64,000 nt of DNA, from NCBI GenBank assembly GCA_949130485.1, contig OX422184.1, positions 13,738,405 through 13,802,404 on the forward strand, read 5' to 3'. Shown piece by piece: positions 49,498-60,510 of this stretch. The stretch comes from Agelas oroides. Its lineage: Eukaryota > Porifera > Demospongiae > Agelasida > Agelasidae. A model generated the notes under the pieces. That model searched no databases. It saw nothing but the letters and a program-made list of their open reading frames with translations, and was not told where the DNA came from. Each line of letters opens with the position of its first letter. The stretch's first letter is position 1. The translations under genes and the position numbers were made by a program.

Positions 49498-49818
49498 TAG
49501 TAGTTCCAGGCATGTAATAATAATGTGTAATATAGCCAGCTAGAACCTGATGAAGGGCCAACCGCTCTCCCTACCAAACTTTGTGAAACCAATTTCATGA
49601 TTCAGTTGTCATGACGACTGACCAGCTGCAGCACAGAAAACTATCATACTGACAACTGACCATCTTAGTTCACTAAAGCTGTGAGTAGGCTATTTTTAGT
49701 GTAGCTACAAGTAGGTAGCGCCTTACCTACGTGGTGTTCATAAGCCTTGCCCAATGCCGCAGGGGGAAAAGACCGTGCCAGCCATGCATACTGCCCACTG
49801 GCCATTTCGCCTGTGAAC

Positions 49819-49869
49819 TAGTCTCGCTTCCAGACCAATGACTGTGGTCTTTGGTCTGGGAACGAGACT
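49819..49869. repeat. 51-bp hairpin (AGTCTCG...CGAGACT)
   Basis: TAGTCTCGCTTCCAGACCA pairs with TGGTCTGGGAACGAGACT around ATGACTGTGGTCTT. It looks like a minimal member of the TAGCCTCGTTCCCAGGC family. Confidence 0.75.
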
Positions 49870-50279
49870 TCATGTGCGCATGCATACAAAATTATAAAAT
49901 TGCGTCCTAAGCAACGGACAGCAGCCTCAGCTCATACTTCTGTCTCCATGCAACTACTCTTAGTTTACTGTACACTACATAGCAATGCTGTAGTACTGAA
50001 GGATAGTAAGAACAGGGGACCAATCAGATGGATACACAGAGTGAAAAGTGAAATCTGTCTGGTGTACGTGTAACAATGGTTGTTCCAGACACATCCAGTG
50101 TTAGTCTATCAAGCCAGACCCTCTCTCACCCTCTCACTTTTCAGGAGGGTGAGAGATGGTCTAGCTTGATAGACTAATCCAGTGTAAGATAAAGCTAAAC
50201 GTCATGCACGGAGAACAGCCATCAGGTTGTATGTCCACAGGGCAGATACACCTTCACCCTGTGATATGCATTCTCCACT

Positions 50280-50560
50280 TCACCATTGTTCATCTACATC
50301 TGTAGTACAGGAAGTTGTAAATTCTGTTTCATATTCCAAGTTGTAAAATGATGTTTACTGTAAACTACCTTGCTTATACAGTGTAAACTACTTTGTGTGT
50401 ATACTACTAACAACATGGACAGGGAACACAACACATGATGTTAGCCTCCCTCCGATTTTTTTAGTGTCTGGGAATGAGGCTAACATAATGCATGGTAGCT
50501 TGGAATTATGGTTTACAATTATCAACCCTTGCTGTCGGGTTCTGCCTCAAAGTCAGGTGG
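50280..50560. repeat. Dispersed repeat shared with the palindrome arms
   Basis: It matches 16,000-16,240, and inversely 9,125-9,360 (GTTTACTGTAAACTACCTTG, CTAACAACATGGAC, TGGTTTACAATTATCAACCC segments). It contains a 42-bp TTAGCCTC...GAGGCTAA hairpin at about 50,441-50,484 that is not apparent in the arm copies. Confidence 0.7.
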
Positions 50561-50819
50561 TACAGTTAGATAGTATCATGCATTTTCTATTACACAGCAC
50601 AGGTGACCTGGATTTTATGGCTTAGTTAACCTCCTACTATGCCCTCAATTGCACTTGGTTTGTTTACTGCCATAAATTGTCATTGCGCTAAATCTCATTC
50701 CCATGCAAACTTTGGTTCCAGCCAAAACACATCAATTTTACTAACATAAACAGCAACGTGCAGCATGAAGATTTAACTTGAAGCACAACTCGACTGGAAT
50801 CCTTATCTCCTTCATGCAG

Positions 50820-50980
50820 GTTCAAGTTTCCATCAGTGTTCATTATCTACCAAACCATTACCGTCACTGTCTACGCAATTCTCATTCTGATCGGATACGC
50901 TGCCAAAGAAGTCCTTTTTTGCAGCTCTGATGACGTGAGAGAGAGCTTAGAGAAACCAACTCCATTTTGCAACCTAATAG
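50820..50980 (+). CDS. 7TM receptor exon 3b: TM2 and first extracellular loop (alternative copy)
   Basis: 161 nt, entered after TCATGCAG in phase 2 and left in phase 1 (CTAATAG/GTAGGA). It encodes FKFPSVFIIYQTITVTVYAI, the rest of TM2, and a loop containing FCSSDDVRESLEKPTPFC. Compared with exon 3a the first eleven residues and both loop Cys are unchanged; differences cluster in mid-TM2 and the charged loop residues. It joins in frame to 51,606. It arose by local duplication; a MITE and a dispersed repeat lie between the two copies. Confidence 0.88.
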
Positions 50981-51605
50981 GTAGGACTTTACTTGTATAT
51001 ACATGTATCAGTAAGACTGGTGTTGTCAAACTAAGCCCTTGAATGATGTACTGTTTTCATTTGGCTATCAGTTGAAGAGGTTAGAACCACTAACTCAATA
51101 AATATTAGGTTTCATACGTGACACTACATATAGCTGTATCTGTTTCAATGTGTGGATCAAGGGCTACTAAACTTCCTGTGTTATTCCAGGTATAGCTAGT
51201 ACAGGTCATGTAGCGGACATACCAGACAGTTCCATGTATACCTGCTACAGTACATAGCATTTCCAGGTTTTATTTTCAAATTTCTTGTAGCTAATTGAAT
51301 CCTTGTGTTTTCGGTTAGACAAATCTTGTTCTAAGGCCTTCAGTCTTGTTACTCAATATGGAGAAATTTGTGAATACAATGAATAAGATTCCATGCATAG
51401 CACATGGCAACTATTACCTTACCTGACATTTAATTACTAATCTCAATTAGTAATCTGTGTTTGATGACATTTTCACAAACAGCGGGTGGTCACAACTCAC
51501 ACATTGGATTCCACATCTCTCCTTTGCTCAAGAACTGTTCATTAATAGATGCAGATGAGTAAGTAAATGGCAATCTTATACATCTGACTCATTATAATAT
51601 TACAG

Positions 51606-51955
51606 GTACTGTCTCATACTACACAGTGCTACAACTAGCACTATGGGCCGTTTTCCATGTGGTGGTGGTGATTTTGGCTGTTATATTTCCGTTATACAAT
51701 CGGGAACTTCATGCCTCAGGCAAGATCAAGTACATCCACATCACGATGGTACTACTAGGTCTCATTCTGCCTTGTGTGCCAGTTGCAGTTACTTTTGGGA
51801 CTGGAGGATTTGCTTTTGGAGACACACGATTTCCCCCCATCATCTGTTTTGGGAGAGACAGGGGAGCTACTGTGTATTCACTTACTATTGCTGAGAGTGT
51901 CCTAGTTGCAACAGGCATTTCTCTTCTAATAGTCGTGTTTTGGAAAATTATCAAG
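51606..51955 (+). CDS. 7TM receptor exon 4: TM3 to TM5
   Basis: Entered in phase 1 after TATTACAG; it ends in phase 0 at AAG/GTGAAG. It encodes TM3 (LALWAVFHVVVVILAVIFPL), TM4 (ITMVLLGLILPCVPVAVTFG), an extracellular Cys (PPIICFGRDRG) that could pair with the loop Cys of exon 3a/3b, and TM5 (SVLVATGISLLIVVFW). If the downstream donor is not used the frame runs to a stop at 52,049-52,051. A longer version using the donor T/GTAGCT at 51,968 would give the phase needed by the next exon. Confidence 0.85.
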
Positions 51956-52116
51956 GTGAAGTTTTTGTGTAGCTACAGTTCAGATGTAATAATCAAAAAG
52001 TCTGTCAGCAAGATTCAAGGCAAATTTCCTACTGAGCAGCCTAAGTATTAAGATAAAGTGTTTTAACTAGCTATAGCTTATTACATACAACAATTATAAA
52101 AATGTTTATGAGCATG

Positions 52117-52122
52117 AATAAA
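52117..52122 (+). terminator. AATAAA polyadenylation signal after intron-retained stop
   Basis: AATAAA lies 66 bp after the TAA reached when exon 4 reads through its donor. A five-TM isoform ending in FPTEQPKY is therefore possible. Confidence 0.35.
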
Positions 52123-52197
52123 CAGTAAAGTTATCTTGTATGTTTCTTACAGTTCTACATTGACCACTTTTCTGTCTGCTTTTCTATTTTTTGTAAG

Positions 52198-52541
52198 TGT
52201 ATGGATTCAAGTTACGGAGATCTAAAGGAGCCGAAGTGCGGATCTTGATTGTATTCTGCTACTATACCATTGTTGGTGCAAGTGCTCTGACAGCTTTCAA
52301 TGTTACTTCTCACAAGCTTCAAGAATTCTCCAGTGAACTTGATGCTTACTTCCTCTGTGAGAGAGGGGGTATTGGAAACAATTGTAACCGAAGTGGATTT
52401 GAGAGCTTAACAAATCCAACACTGCAAACTATAGGCTTCATTCTTGTTGGAATATATCCAGCAATTAACCTGGTGTATGTGATACATATTGCTGACCTAA
52501 GAAATCTTAAGCAAAAAATTTGCTCTTTATTTAAGTTATAA
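52198..52541 (+). CDS. 7TM receptor last exon: TM6, TM7 and stop
   Basis: The acceptor TTTTTTGTAAG is pyrimidine-rich. The frame reads YGFKLRRSKGAEVRILIVFC (intracellular loop 3 into TM6), then a Cys-bearing extracellular loop, TM7 (LQTIGFILVGIYPAINLVYV) and a short basic tail to the stop. This frame needs a phase-1 upstream exon. The obvious exon 4 donor at 51,956 is phase 0, so the donor at 51,969 is more likely, giving FLYGFKL. With exons 2, 3 and 4 the gene then encodes exactly seven TM segments. Confidence 0.8.
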
Positions 52542-53279
52542 TTATTTGCTCTTTGCATTAATTTATATATATATAGTGAGCAGCAGTTGCTAGGTTGAGA
52601 AATCAAACATGTTTAAAACACTCGAGTTGTAATTATTATACTGTTTATTGTATAGGATTAAGCTGCACTTGAACAAGCATGCATGTTGTGATTGAAGTTG
52701 TTAAAATATGAGATGTTTTGCAATTAATTAATATCACTACTATGTGCAACTATGTACAGTTGATGAGCGTTCTGAACTGTGTGATTAGGTGGTAGTGTTG
52801 TGAAACATAAGCGATCAACAAAGTTGTTTAATTGCTATGCTATGCTAAGCTGGCAGTCCTTTCAGCATCGTGGAGAGGACCTGCTTATTAAAAAAACAGC
52901 TTGCACAGAAATACATGTTTTGTAGTTTGCAACATGTACTCAGAAGTGTTCACAATTGTAGTGTAATAATCGTAACTCAATGCTTGGTTCAAAGCATCCC
53001 TAAAGTTGCTCCCATACCTTGGCTTGCACCCACAGATTTAAGTAAGTAGTACAAATAACAGTTCAGTACAGTTGGCATAGCATCAGCGAATGGCTGTTAA
53101 TTGCACAAGACAATGTCAACAGCAGTTATGCCATTCATGATGCTGTAAATTCCATACTGTTCTGTTAATCATTAGTGTACACTTTACTGTGGTAAGTATA
53201 TAATGAACAACTGCACACAGCAGTGCTGGTTCCAGAGGCTAGTACGTGAAAAAGGAGACACAGTAACAATAGGAACTTT

Positions 53280-53450
53280 TGTACTAGATATACAAAGCCC
53301 CATCTTTTTTGTGCTACAGTTTCTGAGTGTAACAAAGATGTAGGGGTAGATGGGGCTTTGTATATTTGCCTTCACCTTTATATCATCCCTATCTTGTTTC
53401 TATACTTTTTGGCATGCCATCCCTATATCCTTTTCCATTTTTAATGTTTT
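53280..53450. mobile_element. Partial CATCCCTACAT-family MITE
   Basis: AAAGATGTAGGGGTAGATGG and GGCATGCCATCCCTATATCC match the right half of the element at 48,840-49,390. CAAAGCCCCATCTTTTTT pairs inversely with the middle. Confidence 0.65.
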
Positions 53451-54581
53451 TTAACTGTATAATATTATATGTTGTTGATTATTGACTGAGACACAAAGAA
53501 CTCACCAGCCTATTAGTCATTTATTCACATAGCACACGATATGCATCAAACCTGAGTACCATACTATAGATGAATCTATAGCAGTGGCGTACAAACCACA
53601 TGCAGGGGCTCTGGGGGCTGGCACCTTTCTTTATATTCTGGTGAAAGTTTAACTTACCTTCTATCGCCTTCTATAGCTCTATAACCTATTGTCTCGGTCA
53701 AATTATTGTAGTGAGTGTTATAGATAGCATGTTGTAGTGTGCGTTTTACCACATGTTGACCCAACATATGTACTTAGGTAATGTCTGAGCCATAAGCAAA
53801 AGCTGAGTGTCATACAGGATTACACTTTTTCTTTACCTGAATGAGAGGATTCTGGTAGGTGAACTTAATTTTAGCTTTATAAGGTCTGAGCTTGGCTGAT
53901 CTAAGTGTGCATGATTTATTTCAGTCGTCAAAATCATCACATCAAAAACGGTACGCATTGGACTTGTCTAAAAGTGTGCGAGATTTTGTTTGTGTTAATT
54001 CTTTCAAGAATTAAACACTTAGGAAAATTATAGCTATTTTTGAACTGATGAATTAACCCATTGCTTGCTGACTAATATACAGATATACACATCAAATTCA
54101 AAATTTGTGTTTCCCACCACATCACATACTGACGGTGAGACCTCTGGGGCACGTGCCCCAGTGTGCCCCAGCTTGGCTACGCCACTGCTGTCAAAGGCTA
54201 TTGTGGTGGTTTACAGAATACAAGTTTATCTTTTTTTTCACATAGCTATATAGTTTACAGCAAATTGTTATCTTATGCACTAACCAGACTTAAAGCACTG
54301 AATTTCAACAGGAACAAACCATCGTCTCAGCTGTATAGCAAACCCTAGGAACACTGAAACCATCGTCTCACGTTGTACAAGTGGCCAGGTATCTGGGTGT
54401 GGTCAATAGGCGTGCCTGTGATGCCAACTCAAAACGCAGGATTTTAAGCATTTGTAGAGTGTATCTAGCAAAAAGAAGCACAGACAAGACAGTTTTTCAA
54501 CATTTCACACAGTTTGAAGGTACTTAGCACTAATAGAACGGCCTTGATCTGGAGAACTGGCGGTTTTTTTGTGCCGACAGA

Positions 54582-54585
54582 CAGC

Positions 54586-54621
<36 letters not shown>
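54582..54621. repeat. (CAGA)n microsatellite
   Basis: About ten tandem CAGA units. Confidence 0.95.
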
Positions 54622-54834
54622 GGACAATGACGACAGATGTACACGACTGATCACTTTACCCTTTGTGCATGCGCGCGGGGTAAAAAGTACAAAAACTACA
54701 TCACCATGCAATGTGTAATAGCCACTGATTACAAGCAGATCTCTACTGAAGCGGATTTTTTCGAATTCCAGAAGGATGTTATCTTATTTCAATTTGGACT
54801 GTATATCTTATAGCTATACCCTCAAGTCCAAGCT

Positions 54835-55010
54835 CATGATCACTTCCCACTAAACATAAGTGTCTTGGCATCTGGATTTCTGATGACATGACCTGGGCAA
54901 AGCACATTCAGTTTGCTCTTAACAAGGCTAGGCACCACTTGAGGTACATCTTCCGCACCTTCTCGGTACACCTATGTAAGTTATTGTTGCATAGAATGTG
55001 CTGTGGTGGA
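54835..55010 (+). pseudogene. LINE reverse transcriptase fragment
   Basis: One frame reads CLGIWISDDMTWAKHIQFAL followed by NKARHHLRYIFRTF. This matches the conserved segment after the RT catalytic core of non-LTR elements (K-YLG-x-x-x-D-x-x-W-x-x-H). The frame is broken shortly after. Only a short piece remains. Confidence 0.65.
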
Positions 55011-55669
55011 GCTTAGTATTATTATTGACGCAGAGTGTGGATACGGCATCATGCACCCACTGTGGCACATAGCAACAGTAGCAAAAGTAGATGCCCCCTA
55101 ATTCCACTACTAGTGCTATAGACATGGCAGGAGTGATTGACATCCAAATGCTCTGGCCTCCATATATAATTATATATGTCTATATGCCGCATCAATAAAG
55201 GTTCAAACTATAGCCTTGCAACCAGGCTTTTCTAGTCCACTTTCTTTGTGCTGTTATTGTGTGTCATTACAGTGAAGCATGTACATGCAAACATTCCCGA
55301 CAAACAAACCGAGGACATAACGTCAATTCGGCATTGGCTATCTTATCTTGTGACCCAAATCCCCTCCTCCCTTTAGCATCATGCACAACTATCATCGTGT
55401 TATTTGAGAAATATCAGTTCTAGATGCCCTCTTAGGTCCTTTAAGTATCAACCTTGTATAATAAGTAAAAGGTTTACAACTCGAGTTACATGTCTGTAAA
55501 GATTGGCCGACATGTTACCACAATGACCGTGAGCTGCGCAGGAAATCAATTAAATTTAGGGCGTTACCGTGCATTGCGTGAAGGACAGCCTTTGGCTAGG
55601 CATAGCTATTAAACAGAAAAACATCCAGTCGATGCGTCTTTTTTCTGGGGAATTGACTTCTGTGCCATC

Positions 55670-57088
55670 ATGAGTACCGGTATATCGTATTATTTACGCG
55701 CAGTGATGATCATGTTTGCTTCAGCAGCGATATCTTCTAGAGAGCAAGATTCTGCAGCTGTGACCGTCAGTTCCTCCAGTGCAGTTCCTGTTAAGATCGT
55801 CAGCAACGAGAGCATTGCTACAGATGTTAGGAATCAAGCATGCTACTGTAACCCAAACTATTGCGCTGTTTGTCGAGTAGGGGTATGTTGCGAGGGGTTT
55901 TGCTGCCCCGATGACAAACCCATTTGCTGTAGAAACGAGAACGACGTCGAAACATCAATATGCTGTAAAGAGAGCTACACGTGCTGTGACCGTCCCGACG
56001 CAGCTACCGGTACAATGAAGGTAATGGAGTGCGTCGATGTTTCAACGATCACCTCAACGGAAGATTTACTCGTGATACCTGCTCCTACAACGTTTTTGAA
56101 CATATATGCTATGCCAGTGGGCCAAGGGGACTGTACTATCATCCAGTGTCCAAATGGGAACATCGTCGTTGTAGACTGTGGATCAACTAGTGTCGCAGGT
56201 TGGAGTTATCAGCAGGTACAGACGTTTCTCTCTGACTCCATAAACAATGTTGTAGCCGTAATTATTACGCACAGCGACAGGGATCATTTCAACTACCTCC
56301 CATTCATAGATTGGAATAGTGACAGTATTCAGCGTATCATAATCGGCGGAAATTTTGAGGACTACAGTAACAATGCAGACATATGGAACTGGTTTAATAA
56401 CTTTGGATTTTACCCAAATGGAAAGGTGCAGAATGTGAACAATGGACAAAAATGTATTGGTAACTGTTCGGTGCCAGATGGATTAAATTTTTGCGCAAAT
56501 ACTAATGTTAAGTTTGAGATCTTAGCTGCCAATGTTGGTTCCAGCGATAATCAGAAAAGTATTGTGATGAAGGTAGCTACTGACAGTACTGTAGATCAGT
56601 GGAGTGTGCTTTTACCAGGTGACATGGAAGGTGCTGCTGCAACAGCAATTGCAGAATCATTGGGTTCAAGACTACAGTCAACTGTATACAAAATGGCTCA
56701 TCATGGTGCAAGTACATTAGCAAATCAGCCTGACTGGCTTACACCAATCAGGCCCTCACAAGCATTTGCAAGTAGTACATACAACTTTGGTAGATATCGA
56801 CATCCCAGATGTGTTACAATCAACCGACTTCTCAGTCTAAACTCCATCACTTCTGCTGTGCCACATCCTCTGCACTGTGGAAATCCCTCTACTGATCCGA
56901 CACCACTAGATAGCTTTTGCCATTCCATGTTCACTACAGCTCCAACTGCAAACTTGTTATGCCTAATTACAAGTAGCTCAAATGGTCACATACAGACAGA
57001 CTGTATGCCAAATAAATCACTTACTACAAGAGTAAATCTTAATGATAAGGAAGAACGTCTACAACTGAACAATGCATGGATCAAATAA
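55670..57088 (+). CDS. Secreted Cys-rich metallo-beta-lactamase (ComEC-like) protein, intronless
   Basis: 472 aa in one exon. Residues 5-21 are hydrophobic and could be a signal peptide. Residues 58-106 hold repeated Cys pairs (CCEGFCCPDDKPICC), resembling half a granulin-type domain. Residues 143-380 form a metallo-beta-lactamase fold of the ComEC/Rec2 type: VGQGDC at 150-155, VVVDCG near 166-171, HSDRDH at 201-206 (first His-x-x-x-Asp-His metal motif), GDME at 317-320, HHGA at 344-347 and FASSTYNFGRYRHP at 366-379. Extra Cys in the last 90 residues suggest an extracellular location. The substrate is unknown; related bacterial domains act on nucleic acids or other phosphoesters. Lack of introns beside intron-rich genes suggests retrocopying or horizontal transfer. 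The ATG was chosen because the hydrophobic leader follows it directly. Confidence 0.88.
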   Translation: MSTGISYYLRAVMIMFASAAISSREQDSAAVTVSSSSAVPVKIVSNESIATDVRNQACYCNPNYCAVCRVGVCCEGFCCPDDKPICCRNENDVETSICCKESYTCCDRPDAATGTMKVMECVDVSTITSTEDLLVIPAPTTFLNIYAMPVGQGDCTIIQCPNGNIVVVDCGSTSVAGWSYQQVQTFLSDSINNVVAVIITHSDRDHFNYLPFIDWNSDSIQRIIIGGNFEDYSNNADIWNWFNNFGFYPNGKVQNVNNGQKCIGNCSVPDGLNFCANTNVKFEILAANVGSSDNQKSIVMKVATDSTVDQWSVLLPGDMEGAAATAIAESLGSRLQSTVYKMAHHGASTLANQPDWLTPIRPSQAFASSTYNFGRYRHPRCVTINRLLSLNSITSAVPHPLHCGNPSTDPTPLDSFCHSMFTTAPTANLLCLITSSSNGHIQTDCMPNKSLTTRVNLNDKEERLQLNNAWIK

Positions 57089-57232
57089 ACGTGAACAATT
57101 CACAGTGTAATGGTTGTTTTTATAATTTACCTTTTGTATGTGTGAAATGAGGACTCAATTGCAAGTGTTGGCTGCTAGGGAGTTTGAATTCGGTTTGTGT
57201 GTAAAGTGATCCCAGCTATACGGTGTGTAGGA

Positions 57233-57238
57233 AATAAA
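57233..57238 (+). terminator. AATAAA polyadenylation signal of the metallo-beta-lactamase gene
   Basis: AATAAA lies 145 bp after the stop codon. Confidence 0.55.
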
Positions 57239-58806
57239 GCTACTCTTACTTTCCTTCAAAGAAAGGCTCTGGAAAAGCAAGAACTAAAATAGTCAATGCA
57301 TGCCTATAGCTGTTCCCCAGCTTCTTGGACCTTTACAGATGCATCTACATATCCGTAACATTCTTTTCAGCCTGTGGTTAATGATTTGTTGAAATTTTGT
57401 ACTTTCACATTTACAGTTGCACAACAAAAGATTCCTCCATTCCCAAGCTCTGTTTATATTACGTAGCTAATGATTCATTTGTGAGTATGTCCAAGATGGA
57501 TGTAGTGAGTCAGTTAATGTAAATGATACTGTTGTAAAGGTGCCTTTGTATATAAAGTGTTCCTCTGAAGCAATCTAGTCATGGTTGCAGTAGTGATATG
57601 CTGCTGTCTACCTCAAGACATACAGTAACAACACAACACTACACAATGTAGTTAGCTATCACCTTTCAGTTCTCGCTAACTGATGAGCACAGCAAAACAA
57701 CTCAAAGTTCCTTGTCATGTGAGCCACAAGAATCAACTAGACTATCTGTGGCCTCTTTACACTTACCATCCCATGTAGCAACTGCAGTTGTTGCAGTACT
57801 CCAATTACTAGATTGCAAAGACAACTGTTACAATAACTGACAGACTTATTAGCCAGCTGTGGGCAATAGAAAGCACATACATGGAGTACTACACACGGAT
57901 TTGCTGTCAGGGCTGATACTTAGACTAAAGGTAAGTGCTATGCCAAGCAGTAATTGTAGATTCTTGTCATGTGAACCACAAGACTCATCACCTGTGACCA
58001 TGCATTGTTGAATTCCCAGCCAATGTAGCAACCTATATTGTGACAGTATTCCAATCTCAAGCATTTGAATGGCAGGCCTCATCAATTTCCTGTAGGTCAC
58101 ACCTAATGCCTCTAGCAATAGTGTTATGCAACCTCTGCCGATGTCCTTGTTGTGTTTAGAGTGCATTTTGACATTATCAATGATAGGAGTAGCAGCTGAA
58201 TTATGTGAACGGCAACACTCAGCTGTTGGCCTGGGAATGTGACACATGCATGTTAATTGGTGAGAGGGAAGATCATGTTGTGTAACTTACTAATGAGATC
58301 TGAGATGTTTATCTTAATGTTGACACTCAGCAACAGTAGGAAAGCAACCCCACCATACCGAAGGAAAAATTCATGCAGGCCAGAAGGATCGATACACTAC
58401 TCTTTTTGGGGACTATGGTTGTTAGCACACTGTTGAGTATCAGCAGTGCCAGGAGCACAGAGCTGAATGGCGTATAACATGGGTAAATGTGCCACTGGTT
58501 TCTGGGGTTCATTCATGCGTCACATAGCTGCTACTGACTTGTGATAATGAAAGAGTTGAACAAAGTTGTGTAAATAGACAGTATTGGCACCACCTTCATG
58601 TTTGACTTGTATCACTTCATGCTTCCTGAAAACATGGGGACAAGCGATAATTGTCATATAAATGTTGAGTCAGGAACAACATGCAGTAGTCTAGGACAAG
58701 GTTACCAACCTACAGGCACTTCATAACTTTCACCTTTTGAAGCACATCATTACCAAGTTTGGCAGTGAAGACATCAAGCTCCTTACTACCCTATCCTAGA
58801 AGTATA
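57239..58806. other. No supported gene; diverged local duplication
   Basis: About 57,700-57,830 and 57,955-58,060 resemble each other (TGTGARCCACAAGA, then TAGCAAC and a CAGTACTCCAAT-like segment). The minus-strand ORF at 57,849-58,247 (132 aa) has no recognised domain and may be chance or a relic. Confidence 0.4.
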
Positions 58807-58995
58807 TACCATAGTCTCGCGAAAGAGCGCCCATGGGCAGAGGACCTTAAAGTCTGGCCAAAGAGGGGGGTGGGCGCTCTTTCGAGCATTTAACCACGTA
58901 GCTAAGTGTGCCATGTACCCTATACAGGAAATTGGGCCAAAAGTAGGGGGTGGGCACTCTTTCATGAGTGGGTGCTCTTTTGCGAGACTACAGTA
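58807..58995. mobile_element. MITE (AGTCTCGC family), short copy
   Basis: TACCATAGTCTCGCGAAAGA and TTTTGCGAGACTACAGTA form the inverted ends. It is related to 28,057-28,580. Confidence 0.8.
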
Positions 58996-59735
58996 TAATT
59001 ATGATTTTACAGTCCTTTCTAAAGGCTACCAGGCTCTGTGATTTATACCATGTGTACATGTTCAGATGTTGGGCAACCTTGGTTTCAATAAGCAACAATA
59101 TACAATGCCAATTTTCTCAAGGTTTGCTTTTGGCAGTGATGTTATTCAGTGAATATTAGATCTTGAGTTAATTTAGAGGTTGGATAAAATTTAAGTGTAA
59201 CACTTCTATCACTCTGGTAAGGTGAATATTGCCAGAATGTGATTGAAACATTGCAAACAAAATTTAGCCAACTACAGTGACACAGTATATAGTCCAAGAC
59301 AATAATACTGCAACATCTGTGCCAGTAAGAGGGAAAGTATTTTTTGCTGTCTATAACAAGCAGATCCTCAAGCAGCTAATGACTTGTTTGTGAGTGGATT
59401 TTACTACATTGACTTTGAGGGTGGTACATTACAAATGTCCTCTGTACGTTATTACCTTGATATCTGGAAACATTCTGTGGACATTTTGACTGAATGCTTC
59501 AGTCATCATCAGGGCAGATATAAAGAAGGGTGAACAAGCACCAACATTAAAATTTTATAGGCACCCCTCATTGCAGTACTTCTGCTCTGGCCACACAGGA
59601 AACAGATACCGGCAGTCATGAAGGAGAGCATGCAGATGAGAACAGCCCATTGGTGGTGATTGTTACATGGCATGGGATGTGTGAGGAGATCAGACACATT
59701 TGCAGGAAATTTGACATCAGAGTAACCTTCGGATA

Positions 59736-59965
59736 TATGAAGGGCTGAGAAGCATAGTGGTCTAACCCAAAATCAAGTACTGGAAATTGCATGAATTGTG
59801 CAAATATGCAATAAAAAATGTATATACCATATGAAGATGTGGTCAGAAATTTCAAATTCCTAAATGTTCAGCATCTTCTGAAATGCATTTTAAGAGTATC
59901 CCCATGTTAGGGGGGGCTAAGTCAACATTTGTGGGTTAGACCACTATGCTTCTCAGCCCTTCATA
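59736..59965. mobile_element. 230-bp MITE with ~33-bp TIRs
   Basis: TATGAAGGGCTGAGAAGCAT continues through AGTGGTCTAACCC and is exactly mirrored at 59,935-59,965. The interior is AT-rich. Confidence 0.85.
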
Positions 59966-60510
59966 TGTGTGTGGACTCTCTGACCAAGGTCAGAATTGAC
60001 TACCTGTAGGGAAATTATCTAAAGCACTATATCTTATCTCTTGCAGCTGTGGCCAGGTTAACATCAGTTGAGCAAAATTAGGCACTCATTTTTCCTTGCA
60101 TTTCTAACATCACACACACACCTGTCAAAACTTATTCACTTGTTCACACACACACCATGTAGTGGTGGTTACATGAGAACTGCACACTTGGCACACATAT
60201 TTAGTGAGGACTGAATGTTGCAGTTTAGGTGCCTAATGCAAAACAGATTGCTGGCTACATGTGATATTCAAAATCAGACAATCTACAAATGTAATTTTGG
60301 TGTACTAAACGAGTTACGTAGAAAGCATGCGAAGTCAACATGTGGACTGTGCAGATTTGTGGCTCTAACCGCACCCACCCCCGCTAGCAAACTTTCCATA
60401 CTCAGGAGTCTTGATCAGCAAACATCTGGCTGTACACACAGACTGAAACTGCCTGTGCATGATGTCAGAAATGTAGCCCCTATAAAAGGTGAGAGGAGTG
60501 CCTTGTGCAA

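Larger units (their letters stand above)
52542..54834. other. Intergenic, repeats only
   Basis: It contains a partial CATCCCTACAT-family MITE at about 53,280-53,450 and a (CAGA)n microsatellite at about 54,582-54,621. No supported gene. Confidence 0.5.

Noticed and set aside
51483-51558. Possible cassette exon (GGHNSHIGFHISPLLKNC) with AG acceptor and GTAAGT donor
   Set aside because: Its 76-nt length would shift the frame into exon 4, so it is not part of the productive receptor; kept only as a cryptic exon possibility.
54505-54711. 68-aa ORF rich in SVCLSVCL
   Set aside because: Translation of the (CAGA)n microsatellite.
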